Shown here: one piece after another, positions 1-11,095 of the stretch
Position numbering within the stretch: position 1 is the first letter of the stretch
Layout of the letters: each line of letters opens with the position of its first letter
Source of the DNA: Pseudomonas gessardii
GTDB taxonomy: Bacteria; Pseudomonadota; Gammaproteobacteria; Pseudomonadales; Pseudomonadaceae
Direction: 5' to 3'
Length of the DNA: 64,000 bases
Assembly (NCBI RefSeq): GCF_001983165.1
Contig: NZ_MNPU01000006.1
Location: forward strand, 124,001 to 188,000
Notes under the pieces: generated by a model
Databases searched by the model: none
Told to the model about the DNA's origin: nothing
What the model saw: only the letters and a program-made list of their open reading frames with translations
Translations under genes and position numbers: made by a program

Positions 1-1357
1 TGAGTGCCTCGATATTGCTGCTGGAGGCGCTGATCATCTCGGACAGTTGGGTCATGGCCTTGATATTGCGCTCCACCACGTGCTGGCCATCTTCGGCCAG
101 GTGGCGCGCATCGCTGGCCTGGTGCGAGGCCTGGGCGGCGTTACGGGCAATTTCCTGGGCGGCGGCACCCAACTGGTTGATCGCCGCGGCGACGCTATTG
201 GTACGGTTGGCCTGTTCGTCGGAGTTGACCATCGACGAGTTGGAGGCGCTGACCACGCGCAGTGCCACTTCATTGACCTGGCCGGTGGCGGAGGAGACTT
301 CGCGAATCGAGGTATGAATCCGCTCCACAAAGCGGTTGAAGGCTTTGCCGAGGATGCCGAATTCGTCATGGTTCTGGATAGTCAGGCGGCGCGTCAGGTC
401 GCCTTCACCATCGGCAATGTCTTCCATGGCCCGGGTCATGATATGCAGCGGCTGCATCAACACGCGGATCAGCATGCCCAGCAACGCGATGATGATCGCC
501 ACGGCAATCACGGTGGCAATGATGGCTGAGGTGCGGAATTCGCGGAGCATGGCGAAGGATTTGTCTTTATCTACCGACAGACCGACATACCAGTTTACCG
601 ACGGCAAGCCCTTGATCGGGGCGAAGGTGACGATGCGGGTTTTGTCGCCGGTCTCGATTTCGTTGAAGTCAGTATTGATTTTAATGGGCTGGTTCGGGTA
701 AGCCTCGCCCAGGGTTTTCATCACCAGGCTTTTGTCCGGGTGGACCAGGATCTTGCCGTCGGCACTGATCAGGAACGCATAGCCCATGCCGCCGAAGTTC
801 AGCGCGCCGATGTTGTCCACCAGGGTTTGCAGGCTCAGGTCGCCGCCCACCACGCCGACGCTTTGCCCGGCCTTGCTGCTGGGGGTGGCGATGGAAATGA
901 TCAACTGGCCAGTGGCCGCGTCGATATAGGGTTCGGTCAAGGTCGAACCATTGCTGGCCTGGGCGCCCTTGTACCAGGGGCGTGCGCGGGGGTCGAAGCC
1001 GTCGGGCATCTTGGCATCGGGGCGAATGGTGAAGCCGCCTTTGCTGTCACCCAGGTAGGTGGCCATGAACGATGACGTCAGGGCTTTCTGCTCCAGCAGG
1101 CTGGCGACCACTGTCGGCTCGGGGTTGATGGCGATGTTCTGGGCGGCGTTTTCCACCAGGACAATGCGTCCGGTCAGCCAGCCCTGGATATTGCTGGCGG
1201 TGACGTCGCCCATTTCATGTAGATAGCTGTCGAGGTCGTCGCGAATCGCGTTGCGTTGCAGGTAGTCGTTATACAACGTGAACAACGCAAATGCGGCAAT
1301 GACGATAAGGGCGGCTGCAAGCAGGATTTTGTGGCTGAAGCGCAGATTTTTATTCAT
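1..1357 (-). CDS. Methyl-accepting chemotaxis protein, dCache type (C-terminus beyond the window)
   Basis: Reading leftwards from ATG at 1357, the frame stays open to position 1 (452 codons), so the C-terminal signalling tip is cut off by the window edge. There is an N-terminal membrane helix (about residues 10-30), then a long periplasmic domain containing FDPRARPWYKGA and EPYIDA. These resemble the R-x-W-Y...Y...D amino-acid-binding motif of dCache_1 receptors such as PctA, but with Phe where the first Tyr is usual. A second membrane helix, a HAMP segment (GEGDLTRRL) and the start of the methyl-accepting coiled coil follow. It probably senses amino acids or similar small ligands and signals to CheA; the ligand is inference. 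Confidence 0.9.
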   Translation of the reverse strand, partial: MNKNLRFSHKILLAAALIVIAAFALFTLYNDYLQRNAIRDDLDSYLHEMGDVTASNIQGWLTGRIVLVENAAQNIAINPEPTVVASLLEQKALTSSFMATYLGDSKGGFTIRPDAKMPDGFDPRARPWYKGAQASNGSTLTEPYIDAATGQLIISIATPSSKAGQSVGVVGGDLSLQTLVDNIGALNFGGMGYAFLISADGKILVHPDKSLVMKTLGEAYPNQPIKINTDFNEIETGDKTRIVTFAPIKGLPSVNWYVGLSVDKDKSFAMLREFRTSAIIATVIAVAIIIALLGMLIRVLMQPLHIMTRAMEDIADGEGDLTRRLTIQNHDEFGILGKAFNRFVERIHTSIREVSSATGQVNEVALRVVSASNSSMVNSDEQANRTNSVAAAINQLGAAAQEIARNAAQASHQASDARHLAEDGQHVVERNIKAMTQLSEMISASSSNIEAL

Positions 1358-1542
1358 GGCTTGTCGTGTCCGCTAAGGTCTTAATGTCCGAGGCGCGTTT
1401 TTTATGGAAACGCACAAATGGCAGCGTTAAATAAAGTGTGATATTTCCATCTGCTCCTGCAGGAATTATCTGGTCTAACTTTTTTAGACTTTTTGGGTCT
1501 CTCGCTTTGTCTGTATCGACCGTGCAGCGCTAAAGATTAATC

Positions 1543-3033
1543 ATGGGTGACAAAATGCCTGACTCCTCGCAACTTCTTATTGGCGCAGACCTCGAAGGCC
1601 AACCTATCGCCCAGGCCATGCGCCTGGCTAACCGCCATGGCCTGATCGCCGGTGCCACGGGTACGGGCAAGACCGTGACGTTGCAGCGGCTGGCGGAGGC
1701 ATTCAGCGATGCCGGGGTCGCGGTGTTCGCCGCAGATATCAAAGGTGACCTGTGTGGCCTGGGTGCCGCGGGTAACCCTCAAGGCAAGGTGGCCGAGCGT
1801 ATTGCCGGCATGCCGTTCCTGAATTACGCGCCTAAGGCGTATCCGGTAACGTTGTGGGATATCCACGGTCAGTCCGGTCATCCGCTTCGTACAACCTTGA
1901 GTGAAATGGGCCCACTGTTGCTGGGCAGTCTGTTGGAACTGACCGACAGCCAGCAGTCGACGTTATATGCGGCGTTTAAAGTGGCCGATCGCGAGGGCTT
2001 GCTGCTGCTGGATCTCAAGGACCTCAAGGCCCTGCTCAATCACCTCAAGTTCCATCCCGAGCTGTTGGGTGAAGATGCGGCCCTGATGACCACCGGCTCC
2101 AGCCAGGCTTTGCTGCGGCGCCTGGCCGTGCTGGAACAGCAGGGCGCCGAGGCCCTGTTCGGCGAGCCGGCGCTGCAACTGGAAGATATTCTGCAACCGG
2201 CCAGCGATGGGCGGGGGCGTATTCACCTGCTGGATGCCAGCCGCCTGGTGCACGAGTCGCCCAAGGTCTACGCGACCTTCCTGCTGTGGTTGCTGGCGGA
2301 GTTGTTCGAGCAGTTGCCGGAGCGCGGCGACGCCGACAAGCCGCTGCTGGCGCTGTTTTTCGACGAGGCGCATTTGCTGTTTGCCGATACCCCCAAGGCC
2401 TTGCAGGACCGCCTGGAGCAAGTGGTACGGCTGATTCGTTCCAAAGGCGTGGGGGTGTATTTTGTCACCCAGTCGCCGGGCGACTTGCCGGACAACGTAC
2501 TGGCCCAGTTGGGCTTGCGGATCCAGCATGGGCTGCGGGCGTTTACCACCAAGGAGCAAAAATCCCTGCGGGCGGTGGCGGATGGTTTCCGGCCTAACCC
2601 GGCGTTCGATGCGCTGGCGGTGTTGACCGAGCTGGGTACGGGTGAGGCGCTGGTGGGCACGCTGCAGGAAAAAGGTACGCCAGAGGTGGTCCAGCGGGTG
2701 CTGGTCGCGCCGCCGCAATCGCGGATCGGGCCGTTGACCGCCGCCGAGCGCGCGGCATTGATCGCCAGTTCGTCGCTGTTGGGGCGCTACGATAAGCCGG
2801 TTGATCGGGAGTCAGCCTATGAGGTGCTGATGGCCCGCAAGGCGCTGGGGCCAGAGGAGGGGGCCGCGCCTGCCGCTGAAGAGCCGAGCTTCACCGACAA
2901 GGCCGGGGCGTTCCTGGGCACGGCTGCGGGCAAGGCCCTCAAGTCAGCGATGCAGCAGGCGGCCAACCAGATGGGGCGTCAGTTGGTGCGTGGGCTGCTG
3001 GGGTCTTTGCTTGGCGGTAGCAAGCGCAAGTAG
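1543..3033 (+). CDS. HerA-like P-loop ATPase of the DUF853/YjgR family
   Basis: A 496-residue protein with Walker A GATGTGKTV near residue 40 and Walker B LLALFFDEAHLLF near residue 270, giving the layout of the DUF853 (YjgR) family of HerA/FtsK-like ATPases. No partner nuclease (NurA) is adjacent, and the cellular role of this family is poorly known. The C-terminal part after about residue 430 is Ala/Gly rich and weakly conserved. ATG at 1543 is used here; ATG at 1555 is an alternative and neither has a strong ribosome-binding site. The gene stands alone between the chemoreceptor and convergent dciA. Confidence 0.88.
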   Translation: MGDKMPDSSQLLIGADLEGQPIAQAMRLANRHGLIAGATGTGKTVTLQRLAEAFSDAGVAVFAADIKGDLCGLGAAGNPQGKVAERIAGMPFLNYAPKAYPVTLWDIHGQSGHPLRTTLSEMGPLLLGSLLELTDSQQSTLYAAFKVADREGLLLLDLKDLKALLNHLKFHPELLGEDAALMTTGSSQALLRRLAVLEQQGAEALFGEPALQLEDILQPASDGRGRIHLLDASRLVHESPKVYATFLLWLLAELFEQLPERGDADKPLLALFFDEAHLLFADTPKALQDRLEQVVRLIRSKGVGVYFVTQSPGDLPDNVLAQLGLRIQHGLRAFTTKEQKSLRAVADGFRPNPAFDALAVLTELGTGEALVGTLQEKGTPEVVQRVLVAPPQSRIGPLTAAERAALIASSSLLGRYDKPVDRESAYEVLMARKALGPEEGAAPAAEEPSFTDKAGAFLGTAAGKALKSAMQQAANQMGRQLVRGLLGSLLGGSKRK

Positions 3034-3056
3034 CCATCAAGGTCTATGCAACTCAA

Positions 3057-3084
3057 TGTGGGAGCGGGCTTGCCCGCTCCTACA
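3057..3084. repeat. REP-type hairpin after the HerA-like gene
   Basis: A near-perfect palindrome with an 8-bp GAGCGGGC/GCCCGCTC stem and a two-base loop, flanked by TGTGG and CCTACA. This is the standard Pseudomonas fluorescens-type REP. It lies between convergent genes and may help end transcription, although no T-run follows. Confidence 0.8.
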
Positions 3085-3104
3085 CTATTTAGGTTGTGCA
3101 GTTT

Positions 3105-3560
3105 TCAGGCCTTGGGCTTGGCATGACTGGCCAAGCGCTCCAGCGCCGCGCGCAACTTCGGATCTGTAATCCCGTCCGCCGTCGCCTGGATGGTTTCGGC
3201 GGCATTCACCGACAAATCCATGGTATGGCCCACCGCACCTTGCGGCACGGTGGGTGGCTGGACCTTGAACTGGATGCGCAGCAGGCTCTCAAATACCTCA
3301 AACGCCTGTAGCTGGCGCTGCAGGCGTTTTTGCTGGTAGCGCAGGCGGGTCGCCCAATGCCCGTCGGTGACGATCAGCAGGAGCGTGCCTTCGCGCCACG
3401 AGGCCACATGGCAGTGCTCGCGGGCCGCAGGTTGCAGTTGGCTTTCCAGCAGGCGTTGCAGATGGCCCAGGCGTTGCGCATGGCCAAAGATGGCTTTTAA
3501 AGGCTTGGCTTCGCGCAGCAACACGGCGGGAGCACGGGCCGTAAGAGGGCGAAATGCCAT
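3105..3560 (-). CDS. dciA: DciA-family (DUF721) replicative helicase loader-associated protein
   Basis: A 151-residue protein with the DUF721 core (ASWREGTLLLIVTDGHWATRL, roughly residues 53-73). DciA proteins help load the DnaB helicase in bacteria lacking DnaC. The gene lies divergently upstream of secA, a common position for DUF721 genes in gammaproteobacteria. The C-terminal half is longer and less conserved than the N-terminal domain. The family assignment is firm; the helicase-loading role is taken from the family. Confidence 0.82.
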   Translation of the reverse strand: MAFRPLTARAPAVLLREAKPLKAIFGHAQRLGHLQRLLESQLQPAAREHCHVASWREGTLLLIVTDGHWATRLRYQQKRLQRQLQAFEVFESLLRIQFKVQPPTVPQGAVGHTMDLSVNAAETIQATADGITDPKLRAALERLASHAKPKA

Positions 3561-3868
3561 GATCTAGACACCTTAGGTAACAGAGCCGCCATGGTAGCAG
3601 AAAGCGTGTGCGGCACCGTGGTCATTGCTTTGTCAGCAGTTTATCCATTAAATCAATAAGTAACTTCTCGCTCGAATGGGTTGAAGTTCAGCAAAAAGCC
3701 CTTATTTTAAACAAGCCCTCCCGGAACGCTGTGCCTGCATCGTGGAACAACGCCACTTTCCTCACCCTCGTTTCCGGGTAGAATGCTCGTTCGCATGCGG
3801 CCGTGAGGGCTGCTCGGGCGACTTACGGGGCGCCCCTTCATCCCTAATGTGTGGAAGAACCTGCCGAT
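3561..3868. other. secA upstream region
   Basis: About 300 bases between divergent dciA and secA with no plausible coding frame. It holds the promoters of both genes and the secA leader. No SecM-like arrest peptide was recognised in it. Confidence 0.5.
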
Positions 3869-6604
<2,736 letters not shown>

Positions 6605-6632
6605 GATTTTTGCCTGACGCTGCAATACCCCG

Positions 6633-6665
6633 CGCCGCGACCGGCATCAGCCGTCGCGGCGTTTT
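6633..6665 (+). terminator. Rho-independent terminator of secA
   Basis: A 9-bp GC-rich stem, CGCCGCGAC paired with GTCGCGGCG, with an 11-base loop, followed by TTTT, 28 bases after the secA stop codon. Confidence 0.85.
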
Positions 6666-6724
6666 GCCATTTATTCACCGTCGACGACGACGGTGCAGAC
6701 ATCACATCGTTAAGGAGCGCATTC

Positions 6725-7942
6725 ATGGCTGTTGGTCTTGGTCCTTTGCCCACGTTGCACCCGGTTGCCGGTTTTGAACTCGGTATCGCTTCGGCCGGTA
6801 TCAAGCGTCCCGGGCGCAAGGACGTGGTAGTGATGCGCTGTGCCGAAGGCTCGACCATCGCGGGCGTGTTCACCCTGAACGCGTTTTGCGCCGCGCCCGT
6901 GATCCTCGCCAAGCAACGGGTCGAAGGCCCGGTGCGTTACCTGCTGACCAATACCGGCAATGCCAACGCCGGCACCGGCGAGCCTGGCCTGGCCGCTGCC
7001 GCGCGCACTTGTGCCAAGCTGGCGGAGTTGACCGGTGTGGATGCCAGCCAGGTGCTGCCGTACTCCACCGGGGTGATCGGCGAGCCGTTGCCCGTGGAAA
7101 AAATCGAAGGCGCCCTGCAAGCCGCGCTGGACGACCTGTCGGTGGATAACTGGGCGGCCGCGGCCACCGGGATCATGACCACCGACACCTTGCCCAAGGG
7201 CGCCAGCCGTCAGTTCGTACATGACGGCGTGACCGTGACCGTGACCGGCATCAGCAAGGGCGCGGGCATGATCCGTCCGAACATGGCGACCATGCTCGGC
7301 TACATCGCCACCGACGCCAATGTCTCCCGTGACGTGCTGCAAAACCTGATGCTCGATGGCGCCAACAAATCGTTCAACCGCATCACTATCGACGGTGATA
7401 CCTCGACCAACGACTGCTGCATGTTGATTGCCACCGGTAAAGCCGACCTGCCGCAAATCACCTCGTCCAACGGCCCGCTGTTCGCAGCGTTGAAGCAGGC
7501 GGTATTTGAGGTGTGTATGGACGTGGCCCAGGCCATCGTGCGCGATGGCGAAGGCGCGACCAAGTTCGTCACCGTGCAAGTCAACGGCGGCGGCAATCAC
7601 CAGGAATGCCTGGACGTCGGCTACACCGTGGCCCACTCGCCACTGATCAAGACCGCATTGTTTGCGTCCGACCCGAACTGGGGCCGGATCCTCGCGGCGG
7701 TTGGCCGTGCCGGCGTGCCGAACCTGGATGTGAGCAAGATCGACGTGTTCCTCGGCGATGTGTGCATCGCCAGCCGTGGCGCCCGTGCCGAGACCTACAC
7801 CGAAGCCCAGGGCTCGGCGGTGATGCAGCAGGAGGAAATCACCATCCGTATTGAGCTGGGTCGTGGTGAGTGCAGCGAAACCATCTGGACCACCGACCTG
7901 TCCCACGAATACGTGAAGATCAACGCCGAATACCGTACTTGA
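6725..7942 (+). CDS. argJ: Bifunctional glutamate N-acetyltransferase/ornithine acetyltransferase
   Basis: ArgJ moves the acetyl group from N-acetylornithine to glutamate and so recycles acetyl in arginine biosynthesis. The 405-residue protein contains [14 protein letters not shown], where Thr189 is the conserved self-cleavage site and nucleophile. The length is that of the family. It begins 60 bases after the secA terminator with TAAGGAG upstream of the ATG. The pairing with secA on one side and a Nudix/TMP-synthase gene on the other is the usual Pseudomonas order. Confidence 0.97.
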   Translation: MAVGLGPLPTLHPVAGFELGIASAGIKRPGRKDVVVMRCAEGSTIAGVFTLNAFCAAPVILAKQRVEGPVRYLLTNTGNANAGTGEPGLAAAARTCAKLAELTGVDASQVLPYSTGVIGEPLPVEKIEGALQAALDDLSVDNWAAAATGIMTTDTLPKGASRQFVHDGVTVTVTGISKGAGMIRPNMATMLGYIATDANVSRDVLQNLMLDGANKSFNRITIDGDTSTNDCCMLIATGKADLPQITSSNGPLFAALKQAVFEVCMDVAQAIVRDGEGATKFVTVQVNGGGNHQECLDVGYTVAHSPLIKTALFASDPNWGRILAAVGRAGVPNLDVSKIDVFLGDVCIASRGARAETYTEAQGSAVMQQEEITIRIELGRGECSETIWTTDLSHEYVKINAEYRT

Positions 7943-8000
7943 TACCTGCCCGGGGCATTGGCAATGCCCCGGCAGGCGCCGGCTTAGAGGACGTAATACC

Positions 8001-8945
8001 GTGAAACGAGTTCATGTAGCAGCCGCAGTCATTCGCGGTACCGATGGCCGGATTCTGCTGGCGCGTCGTGCAGATACCCAGCACCAGGGCGGCCTCTGGG
8101 AGTTTCCCGGTGGCAAAGTGGAGGCCGATGAGTCGGTTGTCACTGCACTGGGGCGAGAGCTGCAAGAGGAGTTGGGCATCCAGGTCACCACGGCGCGGCC
8201 GTTGATCCAGGTCCAGCATGATTACCCGGACAAGCAGGTGCTGTTGGATGTCTGGGAGGTCTCGGCGTTTACCGGCGAGCCCCATGGCGCGGAAGGGCAG
8301 CCCCTGGAATGGGTCGCGCCACGGGACTTGCAGAACTACGAATTTCCAGCGGCCAACGCGCCCATCGTTGCGGCTGCGCGTTTGCCCGCCGACTACCTGA
8401 TTACCCCGGGCGAACTGGAAACCCCGGTGCTGTTGCGTGGTATCCAGAAAGCCATTGCCGGTGGCATCAAGCTGATCCAGCTGCGCGCGCCCAATGGCTA
8501 CGACCCCAAGTACCGCGACCTGGCGGTGGACGCCGTGGGCCTGTGTGCTGGCAAGGCGCAATTGATGCTCAAGGGGCCATTTGAATGGCTCGGTGACTTC
8601 CCTGCGGCGGGCTGGCACATGACCTCGGCGCAACTGCGCAAGTACGCCAGCAAGGGCCGGCCGCTGCCCAAGGACCGCTGGTTGGCGGCGTCTTGCCACA
8701 ATGCTGAGGAACTGGCACTGGCCGAATTGATGGATGTGGATTTTGTCACCCTGTCGCCGGTGCAGCCGACCCAGACTCATCCCGATGCGCAACCCTTGGG
8801 TTGGGAGCAGGCGGCGCAGTTGATCAAGGGCTTCAGCAAGCCGGTGTTCCTGTTGGGTGGGGTTGGGCCTGACGAGCGGCAGAAGGCCTGGGAGAGCGGG
8901 GCGCAGGGTGTTGCGGGGATTCGGGCGTTCTGGCCTGAGGTATGA
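8001..8945 (+). CDS. Nudix hydrolase fused to a thiamine-phosphate-synthase-like domain
   Basis: A 314-residue two-domain protein. Residues 1-130 form a MutT-type Nudix domain with a full Nudix box between residues 37 and 60 (GGKVEADE...RELQEELGI). Residues from about 135 form a TenI/ThiE-like TIM barrel (LIQLRAPNGY, HNAEELALA, FVTLSPVQPTQTHP, VFLLGGVGPDE). Fusions of this kind are common in Pseudomonas next to argJ. The Nudix half probably removes oxidised nucleotides such as 8-oxo-dGTP; the role of the second half is not established. Confidence 0.9.
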   Translation: MKRVHVAAAVIRGTDGRILLARRADTQHQGGLWEFPGGKVEADESVVTALGRELQEELGIQVTTARPLIQVQHDYPDKQVLLDVWEVSAFTGEPHGAEGQPLEWVAPRDLQNYEFPAANAPIVAAARLPADYLITPGELETPVLLRGIQKAIAGGIKLIQLRAPNGYDPKYRDLAVDAVGLCAGKAQLMLKGPFEWLGDFPAAGWHMTSAQLRKYASKGRPLPKDRWLAASCHNAEELALAELMDVDFVTLSPVQPTQTHPDAQPLGWEQAAQLIKGFSKPVFLLGGVGPDERQKAWESGAQGVAGIRAFWPEV

Positions 8946-8962
8946 GTCGTCAGTGCTGGCCC

Positions 8963-8989
8963 CATCGCAGGCAAGCCAGCTCCCACATT
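8963..8989. repeat. Left REP arm of a doublet split by the IS3 element
   Basis: A 27-base arm containing GCAAGCCAGCTCCCACATT. Its reverse complement matches 10453-10479 with two mismatches. The IS3-family element sits between the two arms. Confidence 0.75.
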
Positions 8990-9041
8990 GTGGACTGCCC
9001 CCAAGAAGTTGGACACAAATCCAATTTCTTGGGGTGTTCAC

Positions 9042-9557
9042 ATGAGCAAGTATTCAGATCAATTCAAGCTCACCGCCGTCCAGGCCTACCTGGAGGATGG
9101 CAAAGGATTCAGAACAGTAGCTCAGCGATTTGCAGTGGACTTCAGCCTGCTGCGGCGCTGGGTCTGCGCTTTTCAGAAGCATGGTCAGTTCAGCCTGCGC
9201 AAACCAGGCCAGCGGTACAGTGCGACCTACAAGCGCTCAGTCCTTGAGTACATGCACAAGCATCAGCTTTCCTCGCGCCAGACCGCCGCCCATTTCGGCC
9301 TCGGTCAGTCCTCGCAGATAGGCATTTGGGCACGGCAGTACTACAGTGGGAGTCCGGCTTTACCTGCTCCCAAGAGAAGAAAACCTACTGCCATGTCGAA
9401 AAAGCCTTACCCCATCAAACCTACGACGTCCGATGACACCGATAAAAGCCGCGGCCAGTTGCTGGCTGAGCTTGAGTGGCTGCGTATGGAGAACGCTTAC
9501 CTAAAAAAGCTGGAAGAACTGAAGGAGCAGGAGCGAAGTCGGCCCAAAAAGCCCTGA
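9042..9557 (+). CDS. IS3-family transposase OrfA (helix-turn-helix)
   Basis: A 171-residue protein with an N-terminal helix-turn-helix (TVAQRFAVDFSLLRRWV) and a C-terminal leucine-zipper-like segment (LLAELEWLRMENAYLKKLEEL). An A AAA AAG slippery heptamer at 9503-9509, read in the orfA frame as A|AAA|AAG, allows a -1 shift into orfB to make the OrfAB transposase. ATG at 9042 is chosen because the frame upstream runs into the terminal repeat. Confidence 0.93.
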   Translation: MSKYSDQFKLTAVQAYLEDGKGFRTVAQRFAVDFSLLRRWVCAFQKHGQFSLRKPGQRYSATYKRSVLEYMHKHQLSSRQTAAHFGLGQSSQIGIWARQYYSGSPALPAPKRRKPTAMSKKPYPIKPTTSDDTDKSRGQLLAELEWLRMENAYLKKLEELKEQERSRPKKP

Positions 9558-10402
9558 TCGTGTCGACGCTCAAGGACAGGTTTCCCTTGGGCGCCGTTCT
9601 GCAGTTGGCGGACTTGCCTCGCAGCACGTTCTATTACCAGCTCCAGGCGCAGGTCAAACCTGACAAGCATGCTGTCCTAAGACAGCTGATTCAGCGTGTC
9701 TATCACGAGGAAAAAGGGCTTTACGGTTACCGGCGTGTTACGGCGGTGATCCGCAACGCCGGCACCTTGGTTAACAAGAAGGTCGTAGAACGCTTGATGG
9801 CCGCGCTTGATCTTCGCTCACTCGTACGGCCCAAAAAGTACCGGTCGTACAAGGGCGTCGTCGGCCTCATCGCGCCCAACCTGCTGGAGCGAAACTTCCT
9901 CGCGCAGCGCCCGAATCAGAAGTGGGTGACCGATGTGACCGAGTTCAAAGTGGCTCAGAAAAAGGTCTATCTCTCTTCCGTGATGGACTTGTACAACGCC
10001 GAAATTGTGGCATACGAAGTGGCCAGCAGGCCGTGCCTTGGGCTGGTCACCAACATGTTGGACAAGGCCTTCAAGCGCCTGGAAAACAAGCCGAAACTGG
10101 TGCTTCACTCGGATCAAGGCTGGCATTACCAGCACTCGCAGTACCGCCACAAGCTGGCAGAGCAAGGGCTGAAGCAGAGTATGTCACGCAAAGGAAACTG
10201 CCTGGACAATGCGGCAATGGAGAGCTTTTTTGGTACGCTTAAGTCCGAGTTTTTCTACCTGAAGCGTTTCGAGAGCGCTGAGGAACTGAAAGCCGGTCTG
10301 GACGAGTACATCCACTACTACAACCATGACCGCATCAAGCTAAAGCTCAATGGCATGAGCCCTGTGAAATACAGGACTCATGCTGCTGAGGCTGCTAGCT
10401 GA
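9476..10402 (+). CDS. IS3-family transposase OrfB (DDE integrase domain)
   Basis: The DDE catalytic part of the transposase, in the -1 frame relative to orfA and normally made as a fusion through the slippery A6G at 9503. It shows the rve integrase-core signatures WVTDVTEF (first Asp), LHSDQGWHYQH (second Asp) and the C-terminal glutamate region NAAMESFFGTLKSE. It ends with the NGMSPVKYR motif typical of the IS150 subgroup. It appears intact. The real protein starts within OrfA; residues before the slip site are not translated as a separate product. Confidence 0.93.
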   Translation: MAAYGERLPKKAGRTEGAGAKSAQKALIVSTLKDRFPLGAVLQLADLPRSTFYYQLQAQVKPDKHAVLRQLIQRVYHEEKGLYGYRRVTAVIRNAGTLVNKKVVERLMAALDLRSLVRPKKYRSYKGVVGLIAPNLLERNFLAQRPNQKWVTDVTEFKVAQKKVYLSSVMDLYNAEIVAYEVASRPCLGLVTNMLDKAFKRLENKPKLVLHSDQGWHYQHSQYRHKLAEQGLKQSMSRKGNCLDNAAMESFFGTLKSEFFYLKRFESAEELKAGLDEYIHYYNHDRIKLKLNGMSPVKYRTHAAEAAS

Positions 10403-10452
10403 AACTGTCCAACTTTTCGGGGGCAGTCCATTGGAATGTATTCACACATCAA

Positions 10453-10479
10453 AATGTGGGAGCGGGCTTGCCCGCGATG
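10453..10479. repeat. Right REP arm of the split doublet
   Basis: Reverse-complement partner of 8963-8989, containing GTGGGAGCGGGCTTGCCCGC. Without the insertion element the two arms would be separated by about 25 bases and form one REP hairpin pair. Confidence 0.75.
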
Positions 10480-10514
10480 AGGTCCCATCAGGCAATACAA
10501 AACCCCGCAGAATC

Positions 10515-11093
10515 TCAGTGCGGCTTGGCCGCCGCCTGCCACAAAATCTCCGCAACCCCCTGCCGCCGGGCAATCACCCTCGCTGCCACAAACAGCAAGT
10601 CCGATAACCGATTGATATACGCCAACCCCACCCCCTCCAACGGTTCCAGCGCATTCAATTGCTGGCAACGCCGCTCGGCGCTGCGGGCCAGGCTGCGGCA
10701 TACATGGGCCTGGGCAATCAGCGCCGAACCGCCGGGCAGGATGAAGTTTTCCAATGGCCCGACTTCTTCATTCCAGCGATCAATCGCGGCTTCCAAGCGG
10801 TCCACCTCGCCCGCATTAAGTGCCTTGTAGACCGGCATCGCCAACTCGCCCCCCAGGTCAAACAGTCGATGCTGGCAGGGTGTCAGTACCTCGATCACAT
10901 CCTTCAGGGCTGGATGCTGGCCACTTTGCTCCTCAAGCCCGGCCAGCAGCAGGCCCAGTTGGCTGTTGAGGCTGTCCACTTCACCGATCGCCTCCACCCG
11001 GGGGTGATCCTTGGGCACGCGGCGACCGTCACCCAGGCCGGTTTCGCCTTTGTCGCCGGTACGGGTGTAAATTTTCGACAGGCGAAAGCCCAT
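10515..11093 (-). CDS. Cob(I)alamin adenosyltransferase, PduO type
   Basis: This enzyme attaches the adenosyl group of ATP to cob(I)alamin to form coenzyme B12. The 192-residue protein opens with KIYTRTGDKGETGLGDG, the PduO-type ATP-binding segment. It also has the conserved RSLARSAERR and INRLSDLLFVAAR segments of the C-terminal helical bundle. Its ATG lies just downstream of the sensor-kinase stop with almost no gap, so the two are probably co-transcribed from the panE side. Confidence 0.93.
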   Translation of the reverse strand: MGFRLSKIYTRTGDKGETGLGDGRRVPKDHPRVEAIGEVDSLNSQLGLLLAGLEEQSGQHPALKDVIEVLTPCQHRLFDLGGELAMPVYKALNAGEVDRLEAAIDRWNEEVGPLENFILPGGSALIAQAHVCRSLARSAERRCQQLNALEPLEGVGLAYINRLSDLLFVAARVIARRQGVAEILWQAAAKPH

Positions 11094-11095
11094 GG

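Larger units (their letters stand above)
8991..10430 (+). mobile_element. IS3-family insertion sequence (intact, 1440 bp)
   Basis: Terminal inverted repeats lie at 8991-9015 and 10406-10430 (25 bp, two mismatches, both beginning TGGACTGCCCCC). The trinucleotide TTG at 8988-8990 and again at 10431-10433 is a 3-bp target duplication. Inside are overlapping orfA and orfB joined by a -1 frameshift signal. Everything needed for transposition seems intact. It lies between the Nudix gene and the cobalamin adenosyltransferase gene without breaking either. Confidence 0.95.
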
